Below are positions 1-17,190 of a DNA stretch of 64,000 nt, one piece after another. The notes beneath the pieces are model-generated. The model was not told the origin of the DNA and did no database searches. It was given only the letters and a program-made list of their open reading frames with translations. The position numbers and the translations under genes were made by a program. The DNA comes from Elephas maximus indicus (taxonomy: Eukaryota > Chordata > Mammalia > Proboscidea > Elephantidae): assembly GCF_024166365.1 (NCBI RefSeq), contig NC_064825.1, positions 102,252,480-102,316,479 of the forward strand. The letters run 5' to 3'. How positions within the stretch are numbered: position 1 is the first letter of the stretch; each line of letters begins with the position of its first letter.

Positions 1-954
1 AGTCAGCAAGAAGGAAAAACAAAATAGCTGTAGTCCTATAGAGGTGAACTGAAAATTTATTCTGGAAAGAACTCTGAGCACAATTACACTAATCGTTACC
101 AATTTTTTTTTCCTACGAAGAAGGACTTTCATTTGCTAATTCAAAGTTGGGAGCTTCTGTTCCTTATGTTTAGCCTCCTAGCTTAAAGTTTCACCAGTGA
201 AATATACATGAAACCACAACTTTGAATTGCTAACTCTCCATCAGTGGTAGCCTGGGCTGTCAATGATGCAGGAGGTGACCCTGATAATGGCCGAGAAGCT
301 GGAGACTTGCTTTGCAAGCAACCTGTATGCTGGCTTTGTTTTGGGAGAAAGGAATCCAAACGATAGCCTATTTCTGAAGGACACCAGGGAGAGGCAGCTC
401 TAACATTTATACCTAACGTGCACAGGTGGAAACTGCTGTAGGTGTCTTCAGGAAGTCCCTGGGGACTCTAAATTGCAAATTCCATTGGAACCATTCCTCT
501 GAGGGCGCTTCTGGCATTGCAGCTGCCATGTTAGTCCCCAAGTAATAGTCAAGTTTATACTTAAGAGCCTTGTAGCTGATTCTCCTCCAGCATTGTTTAT
601 GCTGCCTCTTCTGATACTATGCCCCACGAAGCCTAGCACTTATGCAAATTAATGGGTTAGAAACTGCATCTGTATCAATTCAGCAAGACAGTGACTACAG
701 CTAGGTTCCTCCCTGCTAAGATTTTATTGTGGCATACTGCCCAAGTCAGTTGGTGTTAAAAAGCCCCAAACCCTTGCTCTTCATTCTTTTCCCAGGTAGA
801 AGTTAACACTTCACCCTACTTCAAATTTTCTCTGGTCTCTAATATTCTATAAGCAGAACTCTTTATTTCAGATTCCCTGCATTAAACAACCTCTAACATG
901 GCGCATTCAAGGAAGTTCTAGCCTTCCTTAAGTACTGAGGAATAAAAAGAAAGA

Positions 955-1200
955 AAAGAAACTAACATTTATTGGAAACAAACTAGGCACAATTTTATAG
1001 GTGCTTTACAATCCTTATTTCATTTAATTTTCACCCAAACCCTATGAGATAGGTATTATTATATCTGTTTTACAGATTTCAAAAATGAAATAGAGATTAA
1101 CCTGCTCACGGTCACAAAGCTAGCAAATGGTAGTGCTGTGATTTGAATCCAGGTCTGTTTTGACTTCAAAGCTTTTGCTCTGTTTACTAAACCATGTTCC
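955..1200 (+). repeat. MIR SINE
   Basis: The segment from 'ctaacatttattgg' through 'ttttacagat', 'cacaaagctagcaaatggtag' and 'gaatccaggtctg' has the layout of the ancient tRNA-derived MIR core. It is strongly diverged. Confidence 0.7.
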
Positions 1201-1509
1201 CCCTCTAAATTCTTAGCAAATTTATTTTGAGAAGATGCCTAATAAACATCTCATTGAATGTCTAATTACTATAAGTCTGTGGAGAAAAAACTTTTCCAAT
1301 AATTTCTGTATTTAACTCACTGTTCATATTTGTAAATGTCCTGATTTTTTTCCTGAACAGAAACCTCTCAGGTATGATTTAGATGCTCAAATTTTTATTC
1401 GCCATCTAAAAATATATATTCCAAGATGGTCATCAAACACAGGCCAGGCCTCATTTCAAGAAATTGAAATTCTAATTTAAAGAATCTGGGACAGAATTTG
1501 GACATTGGT

Positions 1510-1912
1510 ATTTTTAAGGAAGACCAAAGAAGAAATGATGTCTTTGAAGTACGGTGTTGGCAAAGAATAGTGAATACACCATGGACTGCCAAAAGAACAA
1601 ACAAATCTGTCTTAGAAGAAATACAACTAGAGTGCTCCCTGGAAGCAAGGATTGTGAGAGTTTGTTTCACGTACTTTGGACGTGTTATCAGGAGCGACCA
1701 GTCCCTGGAGAAGGACATCATGCTTGGTAAAGTAGAAGGTCAGTGAAAAAGAAGAAGACCCTTGACAAGATAAACTGAGACAGTGGCTGTAACAATGGGT
1801 TCAAAGACAGCAACAACTGTAAGGATGGCACAGGACCGGGCAGTGTTCTGTTCTGTGGTACACAGGGTCACAGTAAGTCAGAAGGGGCTCGAAGGCACCT
1901 AACAACAACATT
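1510..1912 (+). mobile_element. RTE-type LINE, 3′ end of ORF2 and tail
   Basis: The translated stretch DVFEVRCWQRI…VNTPWTAKRTNKSVLEEIQ is the C-terminal part of an RTE reverse-transcriptase ORF, with DAFELQCW-type wording like the better copy at 14 kb. It ends in 'ctaacaacaacat', the short-repeat 3′ tail of afrotherian RTE. It is 5′-truncated and decayed. Confidence 0.75.
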
Positions 1913-2669
1913 TTAATAGAGCTCAAATGGTGATTTTCTTATATGGCCCCAATTAAAAACCATCATTCTTAGGTGATTAGCACTCCTTAGCCAGTGGGGG
2001 TTAGATTCTAGACACTCAGGATCCTCATGTAAAGTATTGAAGAAGAGCCTATGAACCTATTATAGTTCAAGATGGCAAAGGTTGAATGAACTTGTATCAA
2101 GTAGGTGGTGAACCAGGTACCCCAGTACAATATCTGCTTGTCAACAATCATTGTCTTATATTAGAATTTGACTGAACAAGTAGTTCTAAATTGGGAAATG
2201 GGAGGAGAAAGGTGGAAAAGTGCTTATTTTTAAGAAAAATAGTACATGTGGGGAACTCCACTGCAGAAAAAAAACTCAGTGACTTCTGTTCTAGACTGGG
2301 GGAAGAGAACTTGAGCTCATAATCTCAATCTAACAACAGCAAATTTTCTATAATTAAAAGTACTGTCACTCTTTTGTTAATCTGAGCCTACAGTGTTAAA
2401 ATGCAATGTGATTTTAAGTAGTTATCAATTAGTATTAATCTCTAATTAGTACGTAAATCAGTAGCTAATAGTAAAACAAAAACACGCTGTAGGCAGAGGG
2501 AAAATTCAACGAAACCCATCGTGAATTACTGTGTTTAGGAAACTATGATGAACACAAAAGCAATAATCAAAGGGGAAAAAAGTAGAAAGGCCAAGTGAGT
2601 AAAAGTTAATATAGGAAATCTGGAGATTGTATAATAAAACACACTGAAAACCAAAATCTAAATCTAAAG

Positions 2670-2740
2670 ATTAAAAATATATATATATATACACACACAC
2701 ACGTGTATACATGCATGTGTATGTGTGTGTATATATTTAT
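2670..2740. repeat. TA/CA/TG compound microsatellite
   Basis: An (AT)n, (AC)n, then (TG)n tract is visible directly. It is part of the intron. Confidence 0.9.
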
Positions 2741-4575
2741 CAACCAATATCCATAGCCAGTTGGCAAAGTCAAAGAAGATACCTGGTTGGGGAGGAGACA
2801 ATGGTGGTGGCATATATGCTATGTCAGGTGAAAACTATAAAGATAACGGTTTAAGAAATAACACCAGGAAAACCACAACCAATTTCAAAACTAGTAGTTC
2901 TTTACTACTTGTATAAAAGAAAAAAAAAGAATTGGGAAATTAATGGGATTACTTGATACAGCCAGTGGAGAGAAGAGCATATTTATGGAGGAAAGAAGAG
3001 TCTGTATCCTTATCCTTCAATCCTTCTCTTTCTTCTATGTCACCATTTCATTTTTAACATGTCTTTCTTAAGTCAACATATGGATATAAAGTTTATGTGT
3101 TTGTGTGTACATATAAATAAAATGAAGTATAAAAAATAAAATGCCGTGACTCACATTATTTTATATAGCTGAGGCTAACTTTTATTGTTTTAAATATCTT
3201 TAGCCACAAAATGAAATTTCTTTTTACTTGTTTGCTGCCTTTGACTGATTTCCCTCAACCCCACCATATGAAGAGGCAAAAAAGTTTCTACTGCTCCACT
3301 AGCTCTCACAGAAATTTATTGTCTATGTCTACCCAAATACAAAATCCACATTCCTCTCTCTATATAACGCAGTGAGAGACAACATTTATAATCACAGTCC
3401 CAATGGAAATCACAGGACAGTTTTCATTTGAAAATCTAATATCCTAAGAAAACGTGCGTGGAAAACATCAATTAATGATCAGGGAGAAGAAAAAAAACTT
3501 TCATGTGACACACACACTGAAAATTCAGTGACAGAGCAGAAAGACCCCTACTAAAAAATTACACACTGAAAGAACTACCAGAGAAATCAGAAGCTCTCTT
3601 CTCAGGTTGCTAGAATCTCACTTCTCCTCTCTGAGGGCCCTCTACCCTTCTTTCTCCCATTCTTTTCCCTGGTACCCAGGTGAGTAAAACTCTTTTTTAT
3701 CCAGAGAAATTCTCTTTTAATTAATCTTGCCTGAGTCTGTGGCTCTTCAAGATGGAAGACTGATGACTGAACAAAAGGTTTTGACAAACGATATCTCTGC
3801 CTCAAGTCTCACTCGGAGGAATGAATAGGAAGGCCAACTATGAGAACTACTTACATATGAATACAATTAAAAATTAACCACCTTCCCCTCACCATTCTAA
3901 TCCTCTGCTTCCTGAGCCTGAAATTACAAAAAACAAAGTTTTCAACCTCGCTGTATGTAGTCAAGAGTATGCCTTCAGATTTGTTCTCAAGCTCTATAAG
4001 TACACCCACAGTGTTTCATCTCTACTTGCAGATATTATAAAAAGCTATTAAAATACAAAACATCCACTGGCAGCATTTAACCTGGTTGGACCTAAGCAAC
4101 ACCAAGTATTTACTAAAAATGTTTATTTCTTATTTAGTATTTGCCTGTTTTATAACCACATACCTGCACAACCATTGCTTCACATGCTGATACAACACAG
4201 TATGGTACCATCTGCTATCTAACAAAAAACTCTTCACATTTAATACTTGTTCCATTAAATGAAGTCAATTTAAATAACTTGTCCTACAGAACTGTAAAAC
4301 TGGAACATGTGATTCTAGATCAGCAAGACCTTTTTTTTTTTGGTGAGGTTTGTAGGCACTACCAAATAGCATACTTAAAGTCAAAGTGATTATAAACAAT
4401 AATTGAAAACCAATCCCTCCAAACTAACCTAGGACAATAATTCAGACAATCCTTTAAGAATGCATGTCTATAATTTAAAAAGCATCAACAGTGTTCCTTA
4501 AATCGGAATGTATTTATGATAAAGATGACTGAAAAATTCAACGGCCTGCCCTGTTATTAGAATACCAATGCTTTA

Positions 4576-4704
<129 letters not shown>

Positions 4705-5329
4705 CTACAAGATATAATAAAAGTCACTTATAGAAGAGAAATTATGACAGCAGAATAGAAGTCTATTTCTTACGCTGTACTAATTCAAAGATATATAATT
4801 TGTTTCCAGAAACTTTTCTAAAGCTAGTTTAAAAACAAAATTGCAAAACTGTATAGCCAATCAGAATGTGCTGTTTATAGATATATATAAATTTTTGTTC
4901 ATATATAAAAAGTACTTTATAAGATTTCATATCACTAAAGTTCTATAAGAAGTAAATAGAATGAGGTACCCTAGACTTTATTCCTTTTCACATTGTAGGT
5001 AAAAATGTTACTAAGCAGGTGCTAAACAGAAAACATCGAAAGAAAGCATTTTTAGCCTATCTCACAGTGGCACAATTACAGGTGTAGAATTTCCATAGTG
5101 ATAACATTAAGAAGACCAGAAAAGAATCTCATAACCAACAACCAAAGCTGTTCTAATCTTGGAGATTCGTTTTCCAAATTTCCAGCAATCCTTTTCCTTT
5201 ATGGCCATAAAGTAGAATATGCTTCCCTAGAGATCAAATGATCATTCAACAATTTGAACACCTATTATTTGAAACAACTGAGGATATAAAGAAGACGACA
5301 AACTCACAGTTCTGGAGAAGGATACAGTT

Positions 5330-6300
5330 CAATTTAACAAATATTTATTTATAAATCAGAAGTTAGTAAGATACTCAAGGAACTTATAGCAGAGCTAGGG
5401 AGATCTTTAATAAATAACTACCAGGTTGTGACCAATATGAAAGGACAAATACAAGCTGCTTTGGTAACACAGTAAGAGAAGTTAACCTAGTTTAGGAAGT
5501 CAGGTAAGATCTCCCCTAAAAAAATGATGCTTAAGGTGAGATCTAAAGAATGAAGAAGTATTACCAGGGGAATGGGGAGTGAAGAATGTTACAGGCAGAA
5601 AGAACAGCATATGTTAATACCCAGAGTTTTTAAAAAAAGTGTAGCACATTAGATATTGGGAGAAGTCTAGTGTGGCTAGAGCATTGAGAACAAGCACTAC
5701 TAAAGATGAGGCCAGAAGGCATGAAAGACAGGACATGGATAGCCTCAAAGGCCAAAGGATGATTTCCAGACATCACCTTAAAACCATGCAAGCCACTGCA
5801 GGGTTTTAATTAGGCAATAACATAGGAAGGCCTATATTTTCAAAACAGATACCTCTAATTACATTGGAAAATATGGTTAGAAGGAGGCAAGAGCAGTGAC
5901 AGGGAACCTCATAAGAAGACTACTGCAGCACTTAGGGCAAAAGATGATGGTGGACATTAGGATAAGGCTATGCTTCTCAACTGTGGATGATTCAGCCTCC
6001 CAAGGAACATCTGGCAATGTCTGAAAACATTTTTGATTCTCATGACCTTGGCGGGATGAGGGAAATCATTGACATCTATTGGGCAGAGGCCAGAGATGCT
6101 GCTGAACATCCTACGATGCACAGGATAACACCCTCAAAACAAAGAATTTTACATTTTGACAAATCAAAATGTCAACAGTACCAAGTTCAAGAAACAACAA
6201 ATGTCAAGTAGTGGCAGTGGAGATGGAGGAAAGGGTTGAATTTGAGAGATATCGAAAGGTAAAACCAGAAAGACAGTGAGGAAAAGGGAGAAGTCAAGAA
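5330..6300. repeat. Ancient mammalian repeat (family not assigned), split by MER20
   Basis: The text resembles a common mammalian element with phrases such as 'aacagcatatgttaata', 'gtgtggctagagcattgag', 'atggatagcctcaaaggcca' and 'gcagggttttaattaggcaa'. Related diverged copies occur near 15.0, 21.6, 24.5, 39.7, 47.8 and 48.8 kb. I do not assign the family. Confidence 0.5.
5972..6203 (+). mobile_element. MER20 (hAT-Charlie DNA transposon remnant)
   Basis: The wording 'catctggcaatgtctgaaaac', 'ggcagaggccagagatgctg', 'aacatcctacgatgcacagg' and 'aaaatgtcaacagta' follows the MER20 consensus as I remember it. The open frame across it (5,987-6,211) is incidental. Confidence 0.7.
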
Positions 6301-6495
6301 TAATGCTCTGCTTTTTGGCAAGGTAAAAAAAAAAAAGTACTACAGTAGGTGTAGTATATACAAAGTACTACGGGAGCAAAGATGTAGAAGCAACTCACTC
6401 TGCTAGGGAAGACATGGGGTGGGAAGGGCTCAGCAGAGCATTCTCTATTTCTACTCAAGTCATTATTTAAAATGAAATAAATGAAAGAATATTTA

Positions 6496-8386
<1,891 letters not shown>

Positions 8387-8487
8387 TCAACACACAATAT
8401 GCTTGGGTTAAATGTTAGCTTTTGTTCACTCAAACATATTTCTGTAATTATATATAAATAGGTTTATACAGCTTTTGTTTTGTTTTG

Positions 8488-8670
8488 TTTGTTGTTGTTG
8501 TTAGGCAACATCCAGTCGGTTCCGACTCATAGCGACCCTGTGCACAACAGAACGAAACACTGCCCGGTCCTGTGCCACCCTTACAATCGTTGTTGTGCTT
8601 GAGCTCATTGTTGCGGCCACTGTGTCGATCCACCTCGTTGATGATCTTCCTCTTTTCCACTGACCCTGAA
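8488..8670 (-). mobile_element. RTE-type LINE 3′ end
   Basis: A GTT-repeat tail is followed by 'ccgactcatagcgaccctgt', 'gcacaacagaacgaaacact' and 'gcccggtcctgtgcc'. This is the reverse complement of the RTE 3′ end seen on the plus strand at 14,820-14,890. Confidence 0.75.
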
Positions 8671-9665
8671 CTTTACAAGCATGATGTTTTGTTTTAAGGC
8701 AGCAGAAAGAAGGAACTTATAACCACATCTACATTTAGATGCCATTCTTCCAAGAATATTATTGTCTAGGGCCCAAAATAATATCATCAGTGAAAAACTA
8801 ACCTCTAGGTAACCATGTCAGGAATAATTCAAATCTACAAAGGCCCAGCACTTGTATAATATCTTAAATACTACTTAAAATATCTTAAAAACATAAATAA
8901 GTTCATAAATATTTAGAAGATGAGTGAAATCTACTTTTAACAAACTCTTAATAGTTCTTTTAATTAAGAAGATTCACTTAACTAGATAGATGGCCGACTA
9001 ATCCTAGCAGTGTGTTTTCCTTCCTGGCTTTGCACTTATCACACTGCATTCCCAGGCAACTTATATCTCTTTGTTTCAGTTTTCCATGAGGAGAAATAGT
9101 TAGGCTGACTTCTTTTAAAAGAAAGCACACATTTAACTTTATATATCTGCTACTTAATATATTTTTCGGTTCCCAATGGGTCAATTTCAGCTTTCTGATG
9201 TCATTGCTATCATTTCTGAATAACTAATTCTGGAGGAAGAGAAATTTAGTTATGAAAGGACACTAAAATTCTGTGTGAGTATCAAGCCCCAAATATATTA
9301 TTTATCTCATGTACACAGCTGGGCATGCAATAACATTTTCCTGTAATAGCTGTTGACATACTCTAACAGGTTAAAGAAAAGACTATAAAAATACTCTCTC
9401 TAGAAAGTGATTTTTAACAAGGCACCTGGCTGTGTCAGACAGTTTAAGTATAGCTACCATAGCATGAAAATAAACTAGGTGATCTCTAAGATTTTCTTTC
9501 AAATGTCCTTAATTTTAGTAGGAAAGAAAACTTTTTAACTTGGCTCAGCTGACCTTTAAAGCTAAAGGAGAAACAGGAAAGCATGGTGATGATAACCCAT
9601 TCTGCTTTAGGGACACTTAACATGGTCTTAAGAGCCTAAGATTTGAGACCTCTTAATCTTCCTTT

Positions 9666-9879
9666 GGGAGGAGCCCTGGTGATGTAGTGGTTAAAGGGCT
9701 CAGCTGCTAACCAAAAGGACAGTGGTTCAAACCCGCCAGCCACTCCATGGGTGAAAGACGTGGCAGTCTGCATCTGTAAAGATTTACAGCCTTGGAAACG
9801 CTACATGGCAGTTCTACTCTGACCTATAGGGTCCACTATGAGTCAGAAACGACTCGATGGCAATGGATTTGGTTTGGCT
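9666..9879 (+). mobile_element. AfroSINE with 13-bp target duplication
   Basis: The copy is nearly full length: 'ggagccctggtgatgtagtgg' head, 'gtctgcatctgtaaagattta' middle, 'gactcgatggcaatgga' tail. It is flanked by TTAATCTTCCTTT at 9,653-9,665 and 9,880-9,892. It lies in CKAP5 intron, in the sense opposite to the gene. Confidence 0.85.
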
Positions 9880-10931
9880 TTAATCTTCCTTTATGTAACT
9901 GTTTCATGTATTTCTTTGTTTCTCTATCCTGACCTACCTCTAAAAGATAGAAAAGAAGATGGAACAGGTCCACATGAAAACAGACCCCGTAACAAAATGA
10001 AACCTAATTTTGAGATTAAACTTATTACTACAGAAAAAACCAAAAGGGTTTCAGAAGCCTGTTTTAAGGGACACAGAAACATTCTACCACTAACAAAAGC
10101 AGCTTTAGAAGGCCCTGGAACCTAGGATTGAGCAGTTTGGCCTCAAGGGTCTTTAGGGCCCCAGGGAGCTATCTAGTTCCAGAGAACCATTAGAGATTCT
10201 GAGAAGCTTTAGGACAGGTAATGAAACACACGGGGATGGCACTAGATAACACCTGTAAGGAAGACACAAGAAGATGCACCTAACCTCTTCTTTCCCTACC
10301 CTTACTCTCCCAGTCAGCTTAATTACAAATGAAACTACTACAACTTACCGCATTCCAGATTATAAACTTCTAATTTAAAGGCAGAAGATTATAGTGTAAC
10401 ACGTTTTATTAAGAAATCCATTACTACCAAAGACAATGGATATAGTGACACAAGCACAGTTCTGATAAGCAAATCAATTCACTAGACCTCTAAGATGATA
10501 GGATGGGCAGTTCATTTACTATTCATAAAAATACATAATGTCTATCATATCGTAACATGCTAGAAACAAGGGAAAATTTATCACACAAGAATCTAAGTGG
10601 AAGTCAAACTTTATAAAAGAACATTAAGAAACAAGTGAAATATAAAAACTAAGATTTATCAACTGAGGATAGTTTAACAAAATACAATAATTTTGATATT
10701 TTCACATAAAATAAACACCAAAGGAAGCATTTTCTCCAAGATACACGTCATAAATGAAAAGAGTCAAGTTGGAATGATCATCACTCTGATAGGTCATATA
10801 TTTAGGATTTCACTAGAGCTGCTTTCTAAAGCATCTCATGTGGACAGTATCGGGGACAGGATACCAGATTGGAAGGACTGCCAAATACAAACGAACTAGT
10901 GGTTTGTCTAATTCAGATTTCTTATAGCACA

Positions 10932-11080
10932 CTGGAAACTCTGGTGGCTGTTAACCAAAAGGTTGGCAATTTTTTCAAATCCACCAGGCATTCCTTGGAA
11001 TTCTATGGAGCAGTTCTACTCTGTCCTGTAGGGTCACTATGAGTTGGAATCGACTTGACAGCAAAGGGTTTTTTTGGTTT
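10932..11080 (+). mobile_element. AfroSINE
   Basis: The copy has the head 'ggaaactctggtggctgttaa' and the tail 'cgacttgacagcaaagggttt'. An imperfect TAGCACA(C/T)T duplication flanks it. Confidence 0.8.
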
Positions 11081-11638
11081 AGCACATTACAGCCATTTGT
11101 TCCTGAAAGAGATCTCATTCATGAAAAACTTCACTGCCAAATGGCAAAAGTCTAGGGTTGAAAATAACTATTACATAAGAGTAAAAGTTATTCTCTATTT
11201 GCAACTGTGCTTCTGTTTAAAGACAAAGCATTTGCTTCTACTTTATTAAAAAGGCAAAGGTTTACTTTAGCCAACACTTTAAAATATAAACATTTAAACT
11301 TAAGGGATAGCAGGAGAAAAGACCTGTTTAAATATCTGAAGAGTGCCTTTTCAAGAAAAGGCCAATTTTTAATCTGAGAAGACGCCAAAAATACCCCCTG
11401 CTCGTCTTCATTAGGAAGGGATTTAGATAAAATAGCTATGCAAGACAGTTGATGGATACAACTACTCAATACAAAGTGTCACACCAGAAGAATGTGGTTA
11501 GCTTTTTCCAAGTTGCTTTACTGGTAGTTATGGCATACCAAGTCAAGTCCAGCAGTTTCCATTTCTGTTTAAAGCAGGAACCCACACTCAGAGATATTCT
11601 AGTTATTAATAGAACAAAAGCAACAAGAAAAAGTCTTA

Positions 11639-13577
<1,939 letters not shown>

Positions 13578-13984
13578 TTAATGATATTATTATCTACAGT
13601 TCATTTGGGGGAGGAGGAGTTAAAATAGTCAAAATGCCCACACTGGCTTGAACATAGGACTCCATGACTGGAAACAAAAAAAGAGTTTAAGAAATTCAGG
13701 CAGTTTTCAAAAAAGATTAGCTAATAAATTTTTTTCTTATAAGTGTTTAATATTTATGATACTCTGCCAAGGCCATTTAAAATTCATTAACAGGCTACGG
13801 CAAATGTATTTCACTTTGTACCCAAGTATTAGTTATTACTTCTTTATAATATGGTATTAAAGATGTGACAATTTAAACATGAGATATCATCCTGCTGAAA
13901 CTGCCCAATCTCCAATACATGTTGATTTTCAGTTGTATCTGTGTAATCATTAAGCAGGCTTTATACTACACTACAGAATTGTCA

Positions 13985-14890
13985 AGGTCGTATCCTTTTA
14001 TCATACTTATTCAATCTGTATGCTGATCAAATAATCTGAGAAACTGGACTATATGAAGAACATGTATCACAACTGGAGTTAAGACTCGTTAACAACCTGT
14101 GATATGCAGATGACACAACCTTGCTTGCTGAATGTGAAGAGGACTTGAAGGACTTGAAGCACTTACCGATGATGATCAAAGGCTACACCCTTCAGTATGG
14201 ATTACATCTCAACATAAAGAAAACAAAAATCCTCACAACTGGACTAATAAGCAACACCATGCCAAACGGAGAAAATCCTGAAGTCAGGGATTTCATTTTA
14301 CTTGGATTTGCAATCAATGCCCGTGGAAGCAGCAGACAAGAAATCAAACAATGTATTGTATTGGGTAAATCTGCTGCTAAAGGACCTCTTTGAAGTGTTA
14401 AAGAGCAAAGATGTCACTTTGAGGGCTAAGGTGCATGTGACACAAGCCATGAAATTTTCAATTTCCTCATATGCATGCGAAAGCTGGAAAATGAATACGG
14501 AAGACAGAAGAACTGATGCCTTTGAGTTACAGTGTTGGTGAAGAATACTGAACCTATACCACTGATTGCAGAAAAAGGAACAAATCTGTCTTGGAAGAAG
14601 TACAACCAGAATGCTCCACAGGAGTGAGGATGGTGAGATTTCGCCTCACGTACATGTTACATGTTGGACATGTTATCAGGAGGGGCAAGTCCCTAGAGAA
14701 GGACACCATGCATGGTAAACCAGAGGGTCAGCAAAAAAGAGGAAGGCCCTCAATGAGATGGGCTGACACAGTGGCTGCAACAATGGGCTCAAACACAGCA
14801 ATGATCATGAGGATGGCGCAGTACCGGGCAGTGTTTTGTTCTATTGTACATAGGGTCACTATGAGTTGGAATCGAGCAACAACAACATAG
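13985..14890 (+). mobile_element. RTE-type LINE fragment with reverse-transcriptase YADD box
   Basis: The plus strand reads YADDTTLLAECEEDLKDLKH near 14,103-14,165. YADD is the reverse-transcriptase active-site motif. It continues through LHLNIKKTKILTTG, YACESWKMNTEDRRTDAFEL and GHVIRRGKSLEKDTMHGKPE to the RTE tail 'gagttggaatcgagcaacaac'. Frameshifts and stops break the frame, and the element is 5′-truncated. Confidence 0.85.
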
Positions 14891-14969
14891 AATTTTTAAT
14901 CAATAATTTATTAGTTTTAGTTAATAGATTTGAGACACCTTTATTAAGGTATTATTTTCTCATTAATTT

Positions 14970-15530
14970 ATTCAGCAGGTATTTATTAAGTAAAAACAGA
15001 TACAGTCTTGGTCCTTTGTGAGTTTATATTCTAGGAATAGACAAAGACATTAAGCAATCAAACAAACAAAGTGAGAATTAATAAAGTGGTAAATGCTACA
15101 AAGGAGTAGAGACTTGGTGCTAAAAGTGTGCATAACAGGAGGCTTACTCTGTCCTAAGAGTTAAGAAATGGTTTCCCTGAGAAAGTGATGATTGAATTGA
15201 TCTGTGAGGAATAAGTACGAACTAACCAGGAAAGGGTATAAAGAATATTCCAGGAGAGAGAACAGTATATAGTACATGCAAAGACTCTGGCAGCAGGAAG
15301 CGTACTTCCAACTCCTATACAGAGAGATGAGGAGCATGGTACAAAATGATCTGGAGAGGACTGGTAAGGGCCATGCAGGACTGTGAAGGCCAAATTAAAG
15401 ATCCCACTCCTTATTCAAAGAACAATGGGCAGACACTAAAATGTTTTGGGGGAGAGTAAGTGAGAGATTAGCATGTGTGATAATCAAATTTTCATTTTGA
15501 AAAGATCACTGCTACAGTGTGTTGAATGTG
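14970..15530. repeat. Ancient mammalian repeat (family not assigned)
   Basis: Phrases such as 'gtttatattctaggaatagac', 'gaacagtatatagtacatgc' and 'gatcactgctacagtg' match the element type at 5.3 kb. Confidence 0.45.
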
Positions 15531-16223
15531 CAAGATACTATGTTAGGCACTAGCAGAGAATTAGATTTTTGTCATTAATACTATATTAGATCAATAAAAG
15601 ATAAGGCTCAACGTGATTGAAAAATAAGAAAAATAGTTTACTATCTATTTAAATGAAAATACAATTTGGGGCTGGTGCTATGCTCATAGAAAAAACTTTT
15701 CTAAAGAAAGCTGCCTAACCCATTACAGATGCCTTTACGTAACCTAAGAAGGCACTACACATTCTGCAGAATTAGAGTGAAGTATAATATAGATTAGCTT
15801 TAAAACTTGTACATTTACTACCCAATTTAAACCAGATTTAACAACTCCATTAAGTTTTAAAAACACATAATAAATGCTCAATAGTAGATACATAAACAGA
15901 AAAAAAAAATTCATCAAATCACACTGGCTTACAAAGCTCTTACCACATACTAACCAAACAAAATTTGAAAAGTATTCAAGAGATTTATCTATTTTATCTG
16001 CCCCTTTTCTTTGAGAAAAGACAATACCTACCAAAAATGCAGTACAAATAGCTATCATCCTTAGCAAGTTCTAAAATTCCCACACCAAAATTTGTTTTGC
16101 TGCAATTTGATGTACTATATACCAATAATTTCTATGCTAATTAGAATAAAAATTAACTAGGTCACTGTTAATATGGCCTTATCTGAAGAGATATATTGAT
16201 TATTGATATAGTATTCAATCCCA

Positions 16224-16435
16224 AAAAACCAAACCAAACACGCTGCTGTCAAGTCGACTCTGACTCATAGTGACCCTATAGGACAGAGTAGAACTGCCCC
16301 ATAGGGTTTCCAAAGCTGTAAACCTTTACAGAAACAGACTGCCACATCTTTCTGCCTCGGAGCGGCTGGGGGGTTCAAACCATCAACCTTTCAGTTAGCA
16401 GCCGAGAGCTTAACCACTATGCCACCAGGGCTCCT
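16224..16435 (-). mobile_element. AfroSINE with 12-bp target duplication
   Basis: A full-length reverse-strand copy. TATTCAATCCCA flanks it at 16,212-16,223 and 16,436-16,447. It lies in the same sense as CKAP5. Confidence 0.85.
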
Positions 16436-16992
16436 TATTCAATCCCAGTTAACTTATTATACAAGGTTAAGGAGTAACTTTGTAGAGGATATAGGGATCT
16501 GGGCTCCAAATTTCTAGTCTACGAATATAGAGTTGTATGTATACAACTGTGTGGGTTAATGTATCTATTCTGTATTTCTAACAATCATCAACTACAAATC
16601 TTGAATACTCATGCTCAAAACGAACTTGAAAAGAAATGCCAATGATAGAAAATATGGCAATGGATATTGGTGGTGGTTGCACAACGTGGTTCATGTAATG
16701 AAGATGTAACTGGTTCCACTGGTTCTAGTGACAAATGTTGAACTGGCAAATGTGTTAGCTATATATTTTTTTTTTTTTTGGCAACAAGCACCAAAAACAA
16801 AAGAAATGCCAACATAAGAGGGCTAATCTGAGACCTTCAAGTAGAGAAAGTTCTCAAGAAGGGGAATGAGGTTTTAAAATCTACTGAATGGTAAATATTT
16901 CTTATTTTAAAAATTACTAAAAATGAAATAAACTAGAGCTATAGTTGGGAAAACGCAGGATAATTTGAAAAAATACCCACTAAACGAAGATA

Positions 16993-17190
16993 TGGGAGCC
17001 CTGGTGGCAAAGTGGTTAAACTGCTTAGCTGCTAACTAAAAGGTCAATGCTTTGAACCCACCAGCTGCTCAGTGGCAGAAAGATGTGGCAGTCTGCTTAT
17101 GTAAAGACTGCCGCCTTGGAAACCTTACGGGGCAGTTCTACTCTGTCCTATCGGATCACTAAGAGTGGAATCAACTCGATGGTAACAGGA
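16993..17190 (+). mobile_element. AfroSINE
   Basis: The head 'gggagccctggtggcaaagtg' and the tail 'gaatcaactcgatggtaac' are present. The boundaries are approximate. Confidence 0.8.

Noticed and set aside
5987..6211. Open frame of 74 codons resembling a processed protein fragment
   Set aside because: The sequence is MER20, a non-coding DNA transposon remnant.
9838..10125. Open frame of 95 codons on the plus strand
   Set aside because: It begins in the AfroSINE tail and continues into unique intron sequence. There is no homology and no splice context.
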